Assembly: GCA_036172665.1 (NCBI GenBank)
Contig: CM069869.1
Span: forward strand, 5,270,001 to 5,334,000
DNA length: 64,000 bases
From: Prosopocoilus inquinatus
Taxonomy: Eukaryota; Arthropoda; Insecta; Coleoptera; Lucanidae
Direction of reading: 5' to 3'
Part shown: positions 44,707 to 57,382 of the stretch, piece after piece
How the letters are laid out: each line of letters begins with the position of its first letter
Position numbering within the stretch: the first letter of the stretch is position 1
Translations under genes and position numbers: made by a program
Notes under the pieces: generated by a model
The model's input: the letters and a program-made list of their open reading frames with translations, nothing else
The model's database searches: none
What the model was told of the DNA's origin: nothing

Positions 44707-45957
44707 CTAAAGTGACCACACACAGTACCGTTTTTGAAGACGTTGTCCCGTTGTCCCCGAGAGATCACTCGGGACGCAGAAATTTCCCGTTTTGAAAATC
44801 TTAACCGTGAATGTCCCATTATAAAGACTTAGTCGTAATTAAACGATATTTTAAGTTTCATCCAGTGATGCCAACTCTATTGTTTCAACAATGGATCTAC
44901 TGTTTCTCCAAATTCGTTCCAGATTTCAGTTTAAGCTTCAAATCTACTGTTTTTTTCTTTTTGATACAAAATAATTTTGAAGGTCAATCATTATTATCCA
45001 TGACATTTTTATTTCGTAAATCTAAACATTGTAAAATTCTACTTACGTTTTAAAATAAATTATTCGTAGAGGAACATAATATCCGTTTTTTATTTATTTA
45101 CCATCGAAGTTTGCCGTGAAAGTTTAAGGAAAAAGTGGTACTCATCCAAATAACTAAACTTTGACAAATAAAGTCATTTTGATTTTGAGTTTAAGGTTAC
45201 TGCGAATGAAGCAATGTTGCATTATTTTCTTTACGTCATAAGGTGTATTTTTCTTTTCTCAAATTATATTGCAAATTAGTCGTTGCATATCTTTTCTAAA
45301 CATGTAATTTAAAAATTTGTCCGTAGCAATACGTTTGCCAGAAGAAGAACTGTTCAATTCGTCTCGTTTTTTTGTCAATATATCGCCTACACACTTTTGT
45401 GACATGAAAAGTACGCTTACAAATTTGAAATATTGTACTCACTGCAAAAATTTCCTCTAATCTTTCAGTAATTTCCATTTTCCCCAAATCTGGCCTGTCC
45501 GTTTGGTATCTTACAAATGCTTTTTATACAACAATTTTCATCTCGCGTCTCACAATTTTCACCATTTTGGAAAAAAATAATTAATTATTTACATAAGAAA
45601 TTGACTTGTAGACTTCTTAAGTTGAGAATGGACAACACCGGTTGGTTTATCTGATTTGAAGTATCACATTTTGGCATATGTTAAAATGACATGAAATTAA
45701 TTTGTCTAATTTAACATTAATAGCCAACCTAATAAAATAAAATCACGACCTACTTGATGGTGAATAAATAAAAAACAGATATTAGGTACGTAATTTCTCG
45801 AAAAGTCGACAGATGGTTCTCATTATAACTTTCTCGACTGAGTATGATGATTATACTTTCCTTCCGGTCTTGTTACAATATTTTGTGTTTTTAACGAATT
45901 TTGTTTAATTTTTCAAGGTTGTCCCGTTTCTGAATGAAAAATAAATGGTCACTTTAG
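44707..45957. mobile_element. element with CTAAAGTGACCA ends (1.25 kb)
   Basis: CTAAAGTGACCA at the left and TGGTCACTTTAG at the right are exact inverses. GTTGTCCCGTTTTG-like sequence recurs further in at both sides. A clear target duplication is not seen. The enclosed frames (80 and 63 codons) have no domain. Confidence 0.5.
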
Positions 45958-46702
45958 ACATTGCCCAACCGTCTAAGTTTTGAATGTTTGGGTTCCCGCG
46001 AGGAGCTTTTAATCGGAATCTAGTCGCAGGCAGATGGCGTGATATTTATCCGTAAACTCACATACTAGTCACTATACTCGCCTGCAATCACGGTTAAATT
46101 AAACCAGCACTTTGGGATTTATTCTGTATCAAAACCGTTAAATTTAAAGAGGTGTTAAATTTTGTTGCCAAATTTTAACAGCCCGTTAATAAGTTACAGA
46201 ATCCGCCCCTTTTCCTTCACACCGAGCAGCAGATTTTCTTATAGCTTCTTTATTCGTACAAACTGTCCAGGGTACACACTAATAAGGATAATAGGCACAT
46301 TATGTGAAGTTTAACTTAAAGTGAGGTAAACTAATGAATTTTCCCCTATCATTAAAAGGTATCTTGAATTCTTAATTTATTTAAAGAAGGTAGCCATTGT
46401 TGGATTTACGAAAAAGCTGCATCATCAGCAAAATAGCAACCATGACTGACAGGAGCATAAGTAAACCAAAATTTTCTACAATTCTCTAACGATAAGAAAA
46501 ATACTTGCTTGGTCTTCTTAATTACACTTCGAGATACTATCTGAGTAACTAATTCGTAAATTTAAAATAGTTAACCGATTTCATATACGTTACGTTTCGA
46601 ACGTGAAGATTGCATCTTACATTTTCTGTGCATGTCGTCCTGATTTTCTGTTCTTTTTTTCTGCTTGATGAATACTCTACGAAATCAAGGAAACGTCATG
46701 TA

Positions 46703-47628
46703 CAGAGTGTTCTTTTACTGTGTGCAAATAAAATAAAACCTCAGCATAAGTACGCGAAATGCTACCTCCTGTGCGTATTTTCCGGTGGTTACCGTACTAC
46801 AGCCAAAAATATTCGGATGGACCACTTGTTTGAAACTGTTGAAATGTGCAAGAAAGATAGGAAGGTCAACTTCGCCTTCCTCTCGGTATGAACACGCCCA
46901 CCGATACCGCACTCGATGTTCAACGCAGCGTTTCGTAATAATAATTACTGATATCGTTTATTAATTATTTTATTTAAAATTTTAGTTTACTGTGCGAAGT
47001 AATAAGTTTTACGGTATCAATTATCGACGAATAAATCCGTAAATTTATGCACCAATTAGGCTAAAAATGTTCTTCCTTCACCCTTTTATTTAAATCAACT
47101 TTTGCTGCAATCTCGCTGCTAGCTAAAAAAGTATTACCACTTACGGTCCTTGGAAACAAAATAAATGTAATATTTTTATAAGTCTTTTGAAAATAATATG
47201 GAATGAGAAATTACAATTTGTTTGTACCTCGCTTTTAATTTGTTCGGCAATTACGAACCGCAGCTTCTTGAATTGCACTAGATTTTAATTTAATACTTAA
47301 ACTTGTAATTACTTGCAGTGAAGTTAATTTAAATTGTAAACGTTTTAACGGACCAGCTAATCGCAGCGGCGTTGAGTTACGTCGCTCCTGCTCGAGTTCC
47401 AATAAGGTACTGACCCTGGCCTACTTCGGCTGCGGGTCGTAATTGAAGAGGCGCCCACGTTCCACTTTTAGCTATGCCAGCAGTTTTCAAACGGTTTAGT
47501 GAAAATCTGCCTCTGTATTTTTCTCGAAAACTATTACATTCATGTTAAGAACATACGAGTTCAATCGTTGCCATTCATGGTGATGTAATGCAGGTTTAAA
47601 TATTTGCACACAGTAAAAGAACACCCTA
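46703..47628. mobile_element. TA element, TGTTCTTTTACTGTGTGC ends
   Basis: The left end CAGAGTGTTCTTTTACTGTG and the reversed right end TAGGGTGTTCTTTTACTGTG agree over about 28 bases with two mismatches. TA lies at 46701-46702 and 47629-47630. The 926-bp interior includes a G+C-rich stretch (47350-47470) unlike its surroundings, and no recognisable gene. The right TA is also the left TA of the next element. Confidence 0.7.
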
Positions 47629-47630
47629 TA

Positions 47631-49560
47631 CCGGCTGTTTCAAATTGGGTGTGCACTTAAGGGATATCCTAAACCGTAAGAGATACAAATTCGGTTAAAT
47701 GGAAGAAAAGCTGCATGAATCAATGCCTAATTCATATCCATTGAAAGAATGATTTTTTTTTCTTATTTCTTCTTAAGATATTAATGAAAATGTAAAAAAA
47801 TCAATTTTCTTTTTCTCTCTGTATCTCTTTTATTATACATAATTTTGAAATTCTGATTTAACTTTCTACAGGCACTTTTTGATTCTGTTTCGAATAGAGG
47901 TAGCAGAATTTAAGTCAAACGTTTCGTCTTTCCACGACCATCATCAGTTTCGATTTTTTAAATACAACTTATGTCTTTTTATTATTCTATTCGATAACAT
48001 TTTTTCTCTTGATTACAACGATATATCACACTTAATAGTTGATATTAATATGAAGCTTAAATAATACAGATTTTTATGTGAAAATTTTATTTAATACATA
48101 ATTTCAAATTTTTAGTTCATTTTCTTAGCTATAGTGTAAATTATAATAAACTATTTAAAGTTTTTCTGTATCGTTATTTTAATAATGCACTGCACTTACG
48201 AAAATGAATTTTTACCGAAAAATATCTAGTGGTTCTAATATAACTTGCTAGATCAGTATCTCAGCTTTAGTATAGGAATGAAAAAGCCTAGTTTATAATT
48301 TTGACTCGCACTGTTGGATTAAAAGAAAAAGTGAATACTAATTATACTAAAAATATTTAGATATTACTGAATAGTGCCTTCTACAAATACATTGGCAGTT
48401 AAAACGAATATTTTTGTAATAAATTTGAAAGATACTTTCTTTAACAATGTACTTTTTTAAATTTCTTTAGCACTCAGTGGCTCTCAACACTTGACTATCT
48501 TTATTTTTTTTCTTAATATGATTTCACTCGTTTTAACCAGTTGAAGTTTGGATATCGGAACCATCATCCATAATTTAAACAGGATAAAGTAGGCTTTATA
48601 TTTTGGACATTGAAACAGTGGCTAGCATTAAGATAAATAATAAGGAGTAACTAAGAAGGCGAATATTAGATTCTTACAGAAATGTTTCGCGAATTCATGT
48701 TCGACACGCTAGACAACACATAGGATTAAGAACGAATCTGTGTCTTGAAAGCAGTGGAGGACATTTCGAGGATTTACTTTAATTTATTTATTTCACTTTA
48801 TTTATTTCACAGAGTCATGTTCTTCGTCTATAATTTTTATTCAACTTTAATATTTATTGACTCTTCCTCTTCCGACAACTGAATGTTGTTGCTAATACTT
48901 AACAAATAAAAAAAGAGATTAGGAATAAATTTACTTATTAAGAAAAACATGACGAAACGATATGAGTTTTTTTGTCATATTCCAACTTTACTTGAAAAAA
49001 AGGTATTAAGTATTATACTCACTGAAATCACCAGAAAAAATGCTTTCGACTAGAATAATAAAAAGACAAGAAAAGGAACAAAAAAATTGAAATTACGTTA
49101 TTAAATAAAATTTTCATATAGAATCTGAATTATTTAAGCTTCAGATTAATATCAACTATTAAGTGTGATATATCATCGTAATCAGGAGAAAAATGCTAAT
49201 TGCGAATAAAACAATAAAAAGACATAAGTTGTATTTAAAAAATCGAAACTGATGATGGTCGTGGAAAGTCGAAACATTTGACTTCAATTCTATTACTCTT
49301 ATTCGAAGCAGAATCAAAAAGTGCCTGTAGAAAGTTAAATCAGAATTTCAAAATTATGTATAATAAAAGAGGTACAGAGAGAAAAAGAAAATCGATTTTT
49401 CCACATTTTTATTAACTCAAGAAGAAATGAGGAAAAAATAATTCTCTCAATGGATACGAATTAGGCATTGATTCATGCAACTTTTCTTCCATTTAACCGA
49501 ATTTGTATCTCTTACGGTTTAGGATATCCCTTCAGTGCACACCCAATTTGAAACAGCCGG
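47631..49560. mobile_element. long-arm foldback, TA-flanked (1.93 kb)
   Basis: Arms of about 480 bases (47631-48115 and 49085-49560) begin CCGGCTGTTTCAAATTGGGT and are roughly 85-90% alike. TA stands outside both (47629-47630 and 49561-49562). The centre of about 970 bases is A+T-rich and non-coding. The frame at 47879-48064 lies wholly inside the left arm and is not preserved in the right arm, so it is not a gene. Confidence 0.85.
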
Positions 49561-49562
49561 TA

Positions 49563-50713
49563 TATTTAAGTAAGCCAAGCAAGTTTCGAAATTCTCGAAA
49601 ATAATAATAATCATTGTAACTGACCATTTTAAGCAAACCAATAACAAGCCTACACCTCAAGTCCAGCAAGAAGAAAAGGCATTGGTTGATAAAATGAAAA
49701 TAAATAGTTTTCTCGGCATAATTTAATGAAACCCATATTTCACGTCGGAAAAATATTTAAATAAACTTTGTGTGGACTATGAAATATCGTCACCTGAAAA
49801 AAATTTATTGTGGAGACGAAATTTTTTTATTAGGAAAAATACAATGCCCACCAAGCCGCCGCGCGACTCCGTTTTAAATTTAAACGTCACGTTAAGCCCG
49901 GCTTCCTTGTTAGCCCAACAACCCTAACAATGATTTATGAACATAGTTTCAGTGTGAAATTCTCCAGCGTCTGACTTTTACCGGAGCCAATATCCCGAAC
50001 AGGACGATCGATAAAGCCATCATCGATAATTTGTTACACAATATTACACGATAAATTGGATAACTGCATTCTGGAACATTAACGCTACACAATGTATTGC
50101 CTCTATATTGTGTATGTACGTAGGGACGGCCACGACCCTACGGGTTACAATACCTACGTGGGTATGTGTGTGTGTGTGTGTGTAACGTACATATACATCA
50201 AAGCAAATGACCAGACGGTGGAGTCGCCGGCGAGCCACAGCTGCAGAAATTATTCTCTGGAGTATCGCGTTACAACCAAGCTGCATTAGCATGCTAGTAC
50301 CGTACTAAAAATTAGGGTTCTAAATGAATTCATTAAACACATCCAGCCAGTATATTAAGCAAATACTGGTTCCCCATTAGCACAGTCCGGGAAACTCCGG
50401 ACATTCGATTTTTATTTGTACAGATGCGGTTATTCACGTCAAATCGAAAAAAACACGGGAACGCTTGCCTCCCTTTGTGAATACTAGTTACGGCGGCGTT
50501 CAACAAAAAGAGTGAGGCTGCGGCCTCTAATCAAAGAAAATTCATGAGATTTATTACCGAGCGATCCCTTTTTCTGCAAGCATAAAAACAAAATCGACTT
50601 CAAAACAGATTTGATGAGCGTCGCCTGGGGAAACACTAAAAAGGTTTATGCGTTTAATAAATTTTCCGCTTACTTCTCATCACGGATAATTATACAAACA
50701 CTAAATAAAAAAT
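49563..50713. other. no supported gene
   Basis: Spacer between the foldback element and the giant palindrome. It contains a GT microsatellite at 50164-50183, which produces mirror-image frames on the two strands (threonine/histidine and cysteine/valine runs) that are not genes. Confidence 0.55.
50164..50183 (+). repeat. GT dinucleotide microsatellite
   Basis: About ten GT units. Confidence 0.95.
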
Positions 50714-51087
50714 TTAATAAGCACATACAAATATCTGTACAGTTTAAACAAATAAATATATTCCGTTAACATTTAACACTTAAGAGTTATTCCAATTTTA
50801 GAAATGGTCTCCGCTCCACCATCTTCAAATTTTATGTAATTTTGTGAGTGAATTCTGCGGAGTCTTAAATCACACTCCGCCAATTTTATTCGTTTTTCTG
50901 ACGCGGTTCATTTTTCTCAGCCTATTAAGGAAAATGTGTCCACCTACGCTTTGTGCGTTCACGTGAAAATGCTCCAACTTTGAGTGGTTATTGTGAACGA
51001 AACTTGCTTGAATTTTATTACCTTTCATACATCTTTCAAGTTGGAACAAAATTTGACATTGGGTAAGTTTCTGATTTGTTCTGTAGA

Positions 51088-51315
51088 CGCAGCAGGATAG
51101 GCAGAGTTGCACGTCATTAGTTAATGATGACGTCAGACGCATGCTGCGTTATAAGTACTTAAAATTCAAAGGAATTTTTACTTGTATGCTCAGTTTTATA
51201 AAAAAAATTCACGGTATGTTTAAGGCATTTTAAGTAAATAAGTTTATTTATAACACAGCATACGTCTGACGTCATCATTAACTAATGACATGCAACTCTA
51301 CCTATCGTGCCGCGC
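51088..51315. repeat. hairpin with CRE octamers in its arms
   Basis: Arms of about 75 bases contain GTCATTAGTTAATGATGACG and each includes TGACGTCA. A counterpart lies in the right arm at about 59040-59270. This palindrome inside a palindrome is probably an older MITE. Confidence 0.75.
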
Positions 51316-51566
51316 TTATACTTGTCATTATAACAGCCTGAAATGGCTGAAACTTGACACGACATAAAAAAAATTACTACGAGCTCTAAACGCGGACACA
51401 TCTTTCTACTTTGACAGGTTTCAATACCAATAAAACCGACCATTAACTGTATAAACGTGAAGCACGGACTCGAAACGGGATAATGTTTTTCGAAACAATA
51501 TATTCCGATTGGATCTTATTGATATTACCTTCCTCAGTTATTCTTTAGTTGATTATTTATGAGCTT

Positions 51567-51808
51567 AGAGTGCGTTTCAATTTAATTGAAAGCCGTAAAT
51601 ATTTGTGGTTATAAACAGATTGCCTTCCTTTCGTAACTGGTAAATATTTCAACAAGTTTACAATCGGTGTTCTCATTCTCATGTTTCAAAGGCTTTAAAA
51701 GTCAATACGGCTGATGAATTCTTGACGCTTTTAATTAAGATATGCGAATTCCGATTGTAAAGTTGTATATTACGACGATTTTCAATTATATTGAAACGCA
51801 CTATACTC
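51567..51808. mobile_element. MITE with AGTGCGTTTCAAT ends, copy 1
   Basis: Inverted ends AGTGCGTTTCAATTTAATTG and a close counterpart lie about 240 bases apart, with TA at the edges. Further copies lie at 58551-58788 and 59704-59943. It was part of the unit before the unit was duplicated. Confidence 0.7.
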
Positions 51809-53142
51809 TGCATTACAAAAATGCCACGAAGGTTGAAATTTCCTTGCACTGTACGAGTTGCGCATACTTAAAATTGTCGTAAATATGACGTGAGAACGTC
51901 AGTGCAGGAAATTCTAATAATTGCATTCTCATTATCTTTCGCTGTTGCAAAATTGGTTTTGCTGAAGTTCGCAAACAGCACGACGAGGTGAATTATGACC
52001 AAGCGGAACACAAATAGATTTATCCGTATTAAGATCAGTGAATACACGATAACTTCTAAACGTAGCACATGGATGAAAACGAAATACTTGAATTACAATC
52101 ATGTAAGTTCGCAAACGTGAACATTTACTCTGGTCTCCAGGTGGAAGGAAGTAACCACCAGAATTTCGGGAAACTTCAGAGGTAAATGTTTACGGAGGAT
52201 TATCTACGGGGATTACGATGGTTTTCCTGAAGTTACGTTGAATTGGATCTCTTCAGTATAAAAGATGATTCATTGCAAGGATTTCATTAACTTCACATAG
52301 ATTTTGCAGATTAATTGCTGTGGTGCAAAAGTACAGATTCTTACACAAGCACGATTTTCATTTCTACAACTACAAACACGAGCAAGCAAAAGCACTAACG
52401 AGCAAAGCTTTAGTGGTATTACAGACGAAGGTGTAAGAAGTGAAACTCTCTACAATTATATATAAAAAGGAGTTGCAGATATTTTTAACGCAATTGTTGA
52501 ACTTGTTTCAAAAAATTCAGATTTATTTCTACCTCGACCTGAGAAATATTTACATACGTTTCTGGTAAAATTATTACCTACTCAATTTTGGAGGAGTAAA
52601 GAAGTAAACACTGATTTTGTACTAAAATAAATTCTTAAAAGCACTAAGAGAATATCTTGATACTTTGTTGTATAAAATTCTACAGTGGAGAGAAAAATGC
52701 ACTAAAATCACATGAAACTTTTTTTTTATATTTTGAAATTTATTAAATTACTAACCCGGTAGAAAAAATTACCACCTTAAGTGTTAGCGTTTTATTTCAC
52801 CAGTTTGAATAGGATGAAATCACATAATTATGTGTGTAATTTTCTGTTGTGCAAAACTTGTTACGTCATATCAGCTCAATGCGCTTTACACTTACGTATG
52901 ATTTGATTCACGTAAAAGTGCCTGCGTAGTTTAAAAAATACGCGCATACGTGATTGTAACATCTGATCCATGTTATATTTCAGTTAAATATATGTACTCC
53001 TTTTTATTCACTTTCTTAACCTATTCAAGGCCCGTGTAGAATATTGTCGAACAAGTGCCTATATGAACCTCAGCGCAGTCTTTCTAAGTTCTTTTGCATT
53101 TCTGCGAGGATCGTACGATATGTAAATCCATAAACTCAATCG

Positions 53143-54130
53143 CACTCTACCCTACACTGCAAAAATGCCACGAAGGTTGAAATTTCCTTGCACTGTACGA
53201 GTTGCGCATACATAAAATTTTCGTTAATATGACATGAGGACGTCAGTGCATGAGATTCTAATAATTGCATTCTCATTATCTTTTGCTGTTGCAAAATTGG
53301 TTATGCTGAAGTTCGCAAACAGCACGACGAGGTGAATTATGACCAAGCGGAACACAAATAGATTTATCCGTGTTATGCTCTGTGAATACACGATAACATC
53401 TAAACGTAGCACAAGAATTAAAACGAAATGCTTGGATTACAATCAAGTAAGTTCGCAAACGTGAACATTTACTCTGGTCTCCAGGTCGACGGAAGTAACC
53501 ACCAGAATTTCGGGAAACTTCAGAGGTAAATGTTTACGAAGGATTATCTAGGGGGATTACGAAGGATTTACTGATGTTACCTTGAATTGGATCTCTTCAG
53601 TATAAAAGATGATTCATTGCAAGAATTTCATTAACTTCTTACAGATTTTGCAGATTAATTACTCTGGTGCAAAAGTACAGATTCTTACACAAGTATAAAA
53701 TTCATTTATATAAACACAAGCAAGCAAAATCACTAGTAAGCAAAGCTAGTGACACTCCAGACGGGAATGGGCGTCCTTACAATACATGAATTTTATAAAA
53801 TCATTCCATGTCAAGTGGACTAGGAGTCACCACTCGACCATCTCCAATTTCATGAAATTTTATAAGTGTATTCTACGGGGTGTTAAACCACACTGTGCCA
53901 AATTTTAGTTGTCTATCTGACGCGGTTCATTTTTCACAGCCTATTAAGTAAAATGTGCCCACCTACGTTTTTCGTACATTTTGCGCGTTAAAGTGAAATA
54001 AATAATTATTAATAATGTGAAATAAAGAGCAAAGCTATCAGCTTGAGGTCTTGTTCCGTTCATGTATCTGTCAAGTTGGAACAAACATTAAATAAATTTC
54101 TGATTTGTTCTACTTGTCATTATAACAGCT
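53143..54130 (+). repeat. rearranged extra copy of arm segments
   Basis: 53143-53745 matches 51800-52415 of the left arm in the same orientation. 53810-54130 then matches 50800-51085 plus a short piece near 51320. The order of the two pieces is therefore swapped compared with the arm, and the hairpin is missing. Confidence 0.8.
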
Positions 54131-54228
54131 TGACAAAACAATTCGCTGAGTATTAAGAAACTGAAACTTTAAGCGCTTCTAATTTCTTATTACCGAAACC
54201 AATCCAACCAAGATTTGGTGATCTGAAG

Positions 54229-54616
54229 TAGGGATGCCGATTTTTTGCCAGAGTTTCTTACTCAGTTTGAATTGATAATCACATGGATGAAGTGGCGACA
54301 TTACGTCGCGGAACACCCGATATACTTAATAACAAAACAATTTGTGATTTCTTCTTAAATTAAAGGTACCACTCTTTTATATTCAGGATACTGAAAAATG
54401 GCGATTCTGATAATCTTTCAGTCCATTTCTACATATTTTTCGTTTCCCCAACCTAAGTCAAAAGTAACTTAAACATTCTTATTTAAAGTTCGATTTTCCA
54501 TTCGATTTCATAAAAAATTAAACCGATTCAATAAGATCGAGCTGAGAAAAAGATCGAGAAAATAGTTGCAAAAAAGGCGATCCTGTGAAAAACCGATTTT
54601 TCAATCGGCATCCCTA
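54229..54616. mobile_element. hAT-type MITE (388 bp)
   Basis: Both ends begin TAGGGATGCCGATT when read inward, and a perfect 8-bp duplication ATCTGAAG flanks the element (54221-54228 and 54617-54624). The interior is non-coding. It sits in the loop of the giant palindrome. Confidence 0.9.
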
Positions 54617-54624
54617 ATCTGAAG

Positions 54625-55539
54625 CAACACTTCATTGTTTGCAAAACGTTCATATATGTGATTGAAGAAATATGATTCATTAAAATAGGCAAAAAGCGGT
54701 TGCGCATAAATTTTTAGGCTTGTTTGAGGGTCGATAGCTATCTCAGGTATACATTCTTAGATTTTGCTTATGTTTTAATATTAGAAATAATAAATTATTA
54801 TCTTTATCTTTCAATCACACAAAGTATTATTTTGGACCCATTCCTCTAAGTGGGTAAAAAAATATTCAAAATATTTGTACTTTTTTTTGCGAGCGTGTAA
54901 ATTAACCAGGTTGTTCAAAGTTTGATTAATAAGCTAAACGTCAGTAAAGTAAGCAGAGATTGTTAAATCTGTTTCTTATGCTTCTTATTTTACAAAATAC
55001 AAGTTCCAGCTTCGGTGTTGTAGAGGTGTCCTTACAAAATTATAATATATCCTCGATTTGCCTGGTTTTTGTGCTTGCTCAAAGACTGATGGATCAGCTA
55101 CATCTTCTTTTTGATTTTTTAACAGTACAAATACTAAATATGTTATCTTCAGTTAAATTTTCGGTCAGCTCCTCCGAATGGTTAAAAGTATTACTGAGAA
55201 TAAGCCCTTTACAAAATACAATAAGTACATTTTTTATATGGAATATAAGTTCGAGTTTTCTTATTATACAGATGTCTCAAACCAAATGTATCCAGTTTTA
55301 CTACTTTTAAATTTTCTTTCTCTTAAATGTTGTGAAAAAAAAATCGATGAGACTTGAATTGAACTGTTTTGTCTCTCGAATGTAATGTATAAAAGAACTC
55401 ATGATCGACTATTCATTTAAATTTTAATTCAAATTTACAATTTATATTTCGCATCAATTAGATTATAATCATATAGGTTATTTTTCTGATGCTAAATTTG
55501 CTACTTTCTCGACTAATCGGTGTTGATAGATTCGACTGT
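54625..55539. other. A+T-rich loop sequence
   Basis: A 116-codon plus-strand frame at 54960-55310 is the longest here. It is rich in leucine, serine and phenylalanine as expected from T-rich DNA, and has no recognisable domain. Not called as a gene. Confidence 0.45.
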
Positions 55540-56650
55540 ATCCATGCGTCGCTTTTCAAACATTATTAAGACGAAAATAAAAGACGTCCGCTTGCAAAAT
55601 AAAATTTTTGGCACTTCTTTTTAGTGAGAAAAGCGAGGATCAAATTTTGAAAATCAAACCGTCATGTAAGTTTCTAAAATCAAGAAAGCGAAAACAAAAG
55701 ACGATCGAATTTTCCAGAGTGATATTCTCACGTTTTTATTTATTTTTTTGAAAGTTTGAAAAATACTTTTTTTATGTGTGAAGTTTGAGAAATCAGGATA
55801 TTGTTGAAAATTAAGAAAGCAAAAGACGATCGTGTTTTCCACATCGGAATGACGAGTTCGAGTTTCGAAAAACAAAGATACAGTCGAGAATCCGGAAAAC
55901 GAAAGCAGAAAGCGAACTATTTTCCAAAACTTCTGTGCGTTTAGTTTTTCTTTTTGATGAGAAAATGACGGTCGAGTTTTTTAAAATCAAGTCATTGTCG
56001 ACAAGCAGGAAGACGAAAACAAATGCCGTCGATTTCCGGAGCAAAACTTTTGAGCATTTATTTTTTTTTCTTTGTAAGAAGAGCGAAGATGGAATTTTGA
56101 AAATCAAATTGTCGTGTAAGTAAACTGTCGATTGGGATTTTGAAATCGAGAAAACGAAGACAAATGACGACGGAGTACGAGGTATCCATATTTTTACGCT
56201 TTTATTTATTTATTATTTTATTTTTATTTTTGGAAAAGAGATAACCAAAGTTTGAAAAATCAATATATTGTTGAAAATCAAGAAAATAAAAGACGATCGA
56301 GTTTTCCATATCACGATGACGAGTGCGAGTTTTGAAAAACATAATTGTCGAAAATCCAAAAAACCAAAACAATAGCGAATTATTTTTGGAGGACAAAATT
56401 TCTGCGTATTTATTTTTTTTTTTCGTGAGAAAATAACGGTCGAGTTTTGGAAAATCGAGAGAGCATTAAAAATTAAGAAAACGACAACAAAAGACTATCG
56501 AATTTTCTAAAATACGATTTTGACATATTTATTTATTTATTTATTAATTTATTCTTCCAAATTCGACCAATGAAGATAATGTTGATAATTAAGAATACAA
56601 AAGCAAAAGTCTTTGATTTCCAAAAAAAAATGTTTTGGTCTTCCGGTCAG
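55540..56650 (+). repeat. degenerate tandem repeat with about 467-bp higher-order period
   Basis: Units contain AAAAGACGATCG, GTTTTCCA, GATGACGAGT and a T-rich run TTTATTT. A long segment starting near 55821 is repeated from about 56288, a step of 467 bases. Shorter related units lie near 55696 and 56489. Many lysine/arginine- or phenylalanine-rich frames on both strands come from the repeat itself. Confidence 0.7.
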
Positions 56651-57382
56651 AAATATTGGTATTGCATTGTTAGGCCGTCAAAAAATTTACCAAATGTTGG
56701 CACTATTGACATCTGTGGATGAAATTTCTTAAATAACAAGAGGTTTGATGTATTGAATAATTTTTTTTTAATGTGGAGTTAAGTTTATCTGAAAACTTAT
56801 GTATAATATAATACGTTGGAGCTTGTTTTATCGAACGTGAGTACGACTCGCAAAGTGAAATTTCTTTATTTTTTAGGTTAGATTAAAAATGTTTTACTTC
56901 AATTCGAAATCTGGTGTTAGACATTGCGTTGCCAACCTGAATGCATACTAGCCTAGCGCAAACTATTTAATTTTTTTTTTAACTTTTTCAGACAATTTAA
57001 AATGAATTGAATGTCGGCCATAAAATAAATTTTTTCACTCTTCTTTCAGGGGTTATAACCAGATATCGGACGAAACTATGGAATTCAATGTCATTCTGAA
57101 TGAATATTCATACAAACGTCCAAAGTTTGGTTATAACTCCCTTATTATTCAGTTTTGGAAAAAATATTATATACAAAAGTGACCTTATTTTTCGATGTTC
57201 TGTTCACTTTGAAAATATCGGGAGACATTTCTGAATCACGGTGAATTTAACTGAAATATTACGTAATGATTATGTACATGATTACACATAATGCTACTTT
57301 ACTGCCAAATAACTGCAACTGAACAATGTCGAAGATGGATGCTAACAGACAAGTTGATTTGAGTTCGTTCTTGCTTTTGACG
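56651..57382. other. no feature seen
   Basis: Remainder of the palindrome loop; two GGTTATAAC motifs near 57051 and 57129 in opposite senses. Confidence 0.4.

Larger units (their letters stand above)
50714..52972 (+). repeat. giant palindrome, left arm
   Basis: About 2.26 kb that matches 57383-59641 in inverse along its length (perhaps 90-93% identical, with small indels). It contains a 228-bp hairpin (51088-51315) and a 242-bp MITE (51567-51808). A frame on the minus strand at 51868-52114 is also present in the other copies but varies mainly at amino-acid-changing positions, so it is not treated as a gene. Confidence 0.9.

Noticed and set aside
50044..50292. Two overlapping frames around the GT repeat.
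   Set aside because: They mirror each other on opposite strands and derive from a microsatellite.
51868..52114. An open frame of about 60-80 codons present in three copies of the palindrome unit (also 53224-53458 and 58241-58423), ending at equivalent stops.
   Set aside because: Differences among the three copies fall mostly at amino-acid-changing positions, and a stop codon just upstream is shared. That is the pattern of neutral duplicated DNA, not of a conserved protein.
54960..55310. The 116-codon frame as a membrane protein gene.
   Set aside because: Leucine, serine and phenylalanine richness is what T-rich DNA yields by chance; no family features, no supporting signals.
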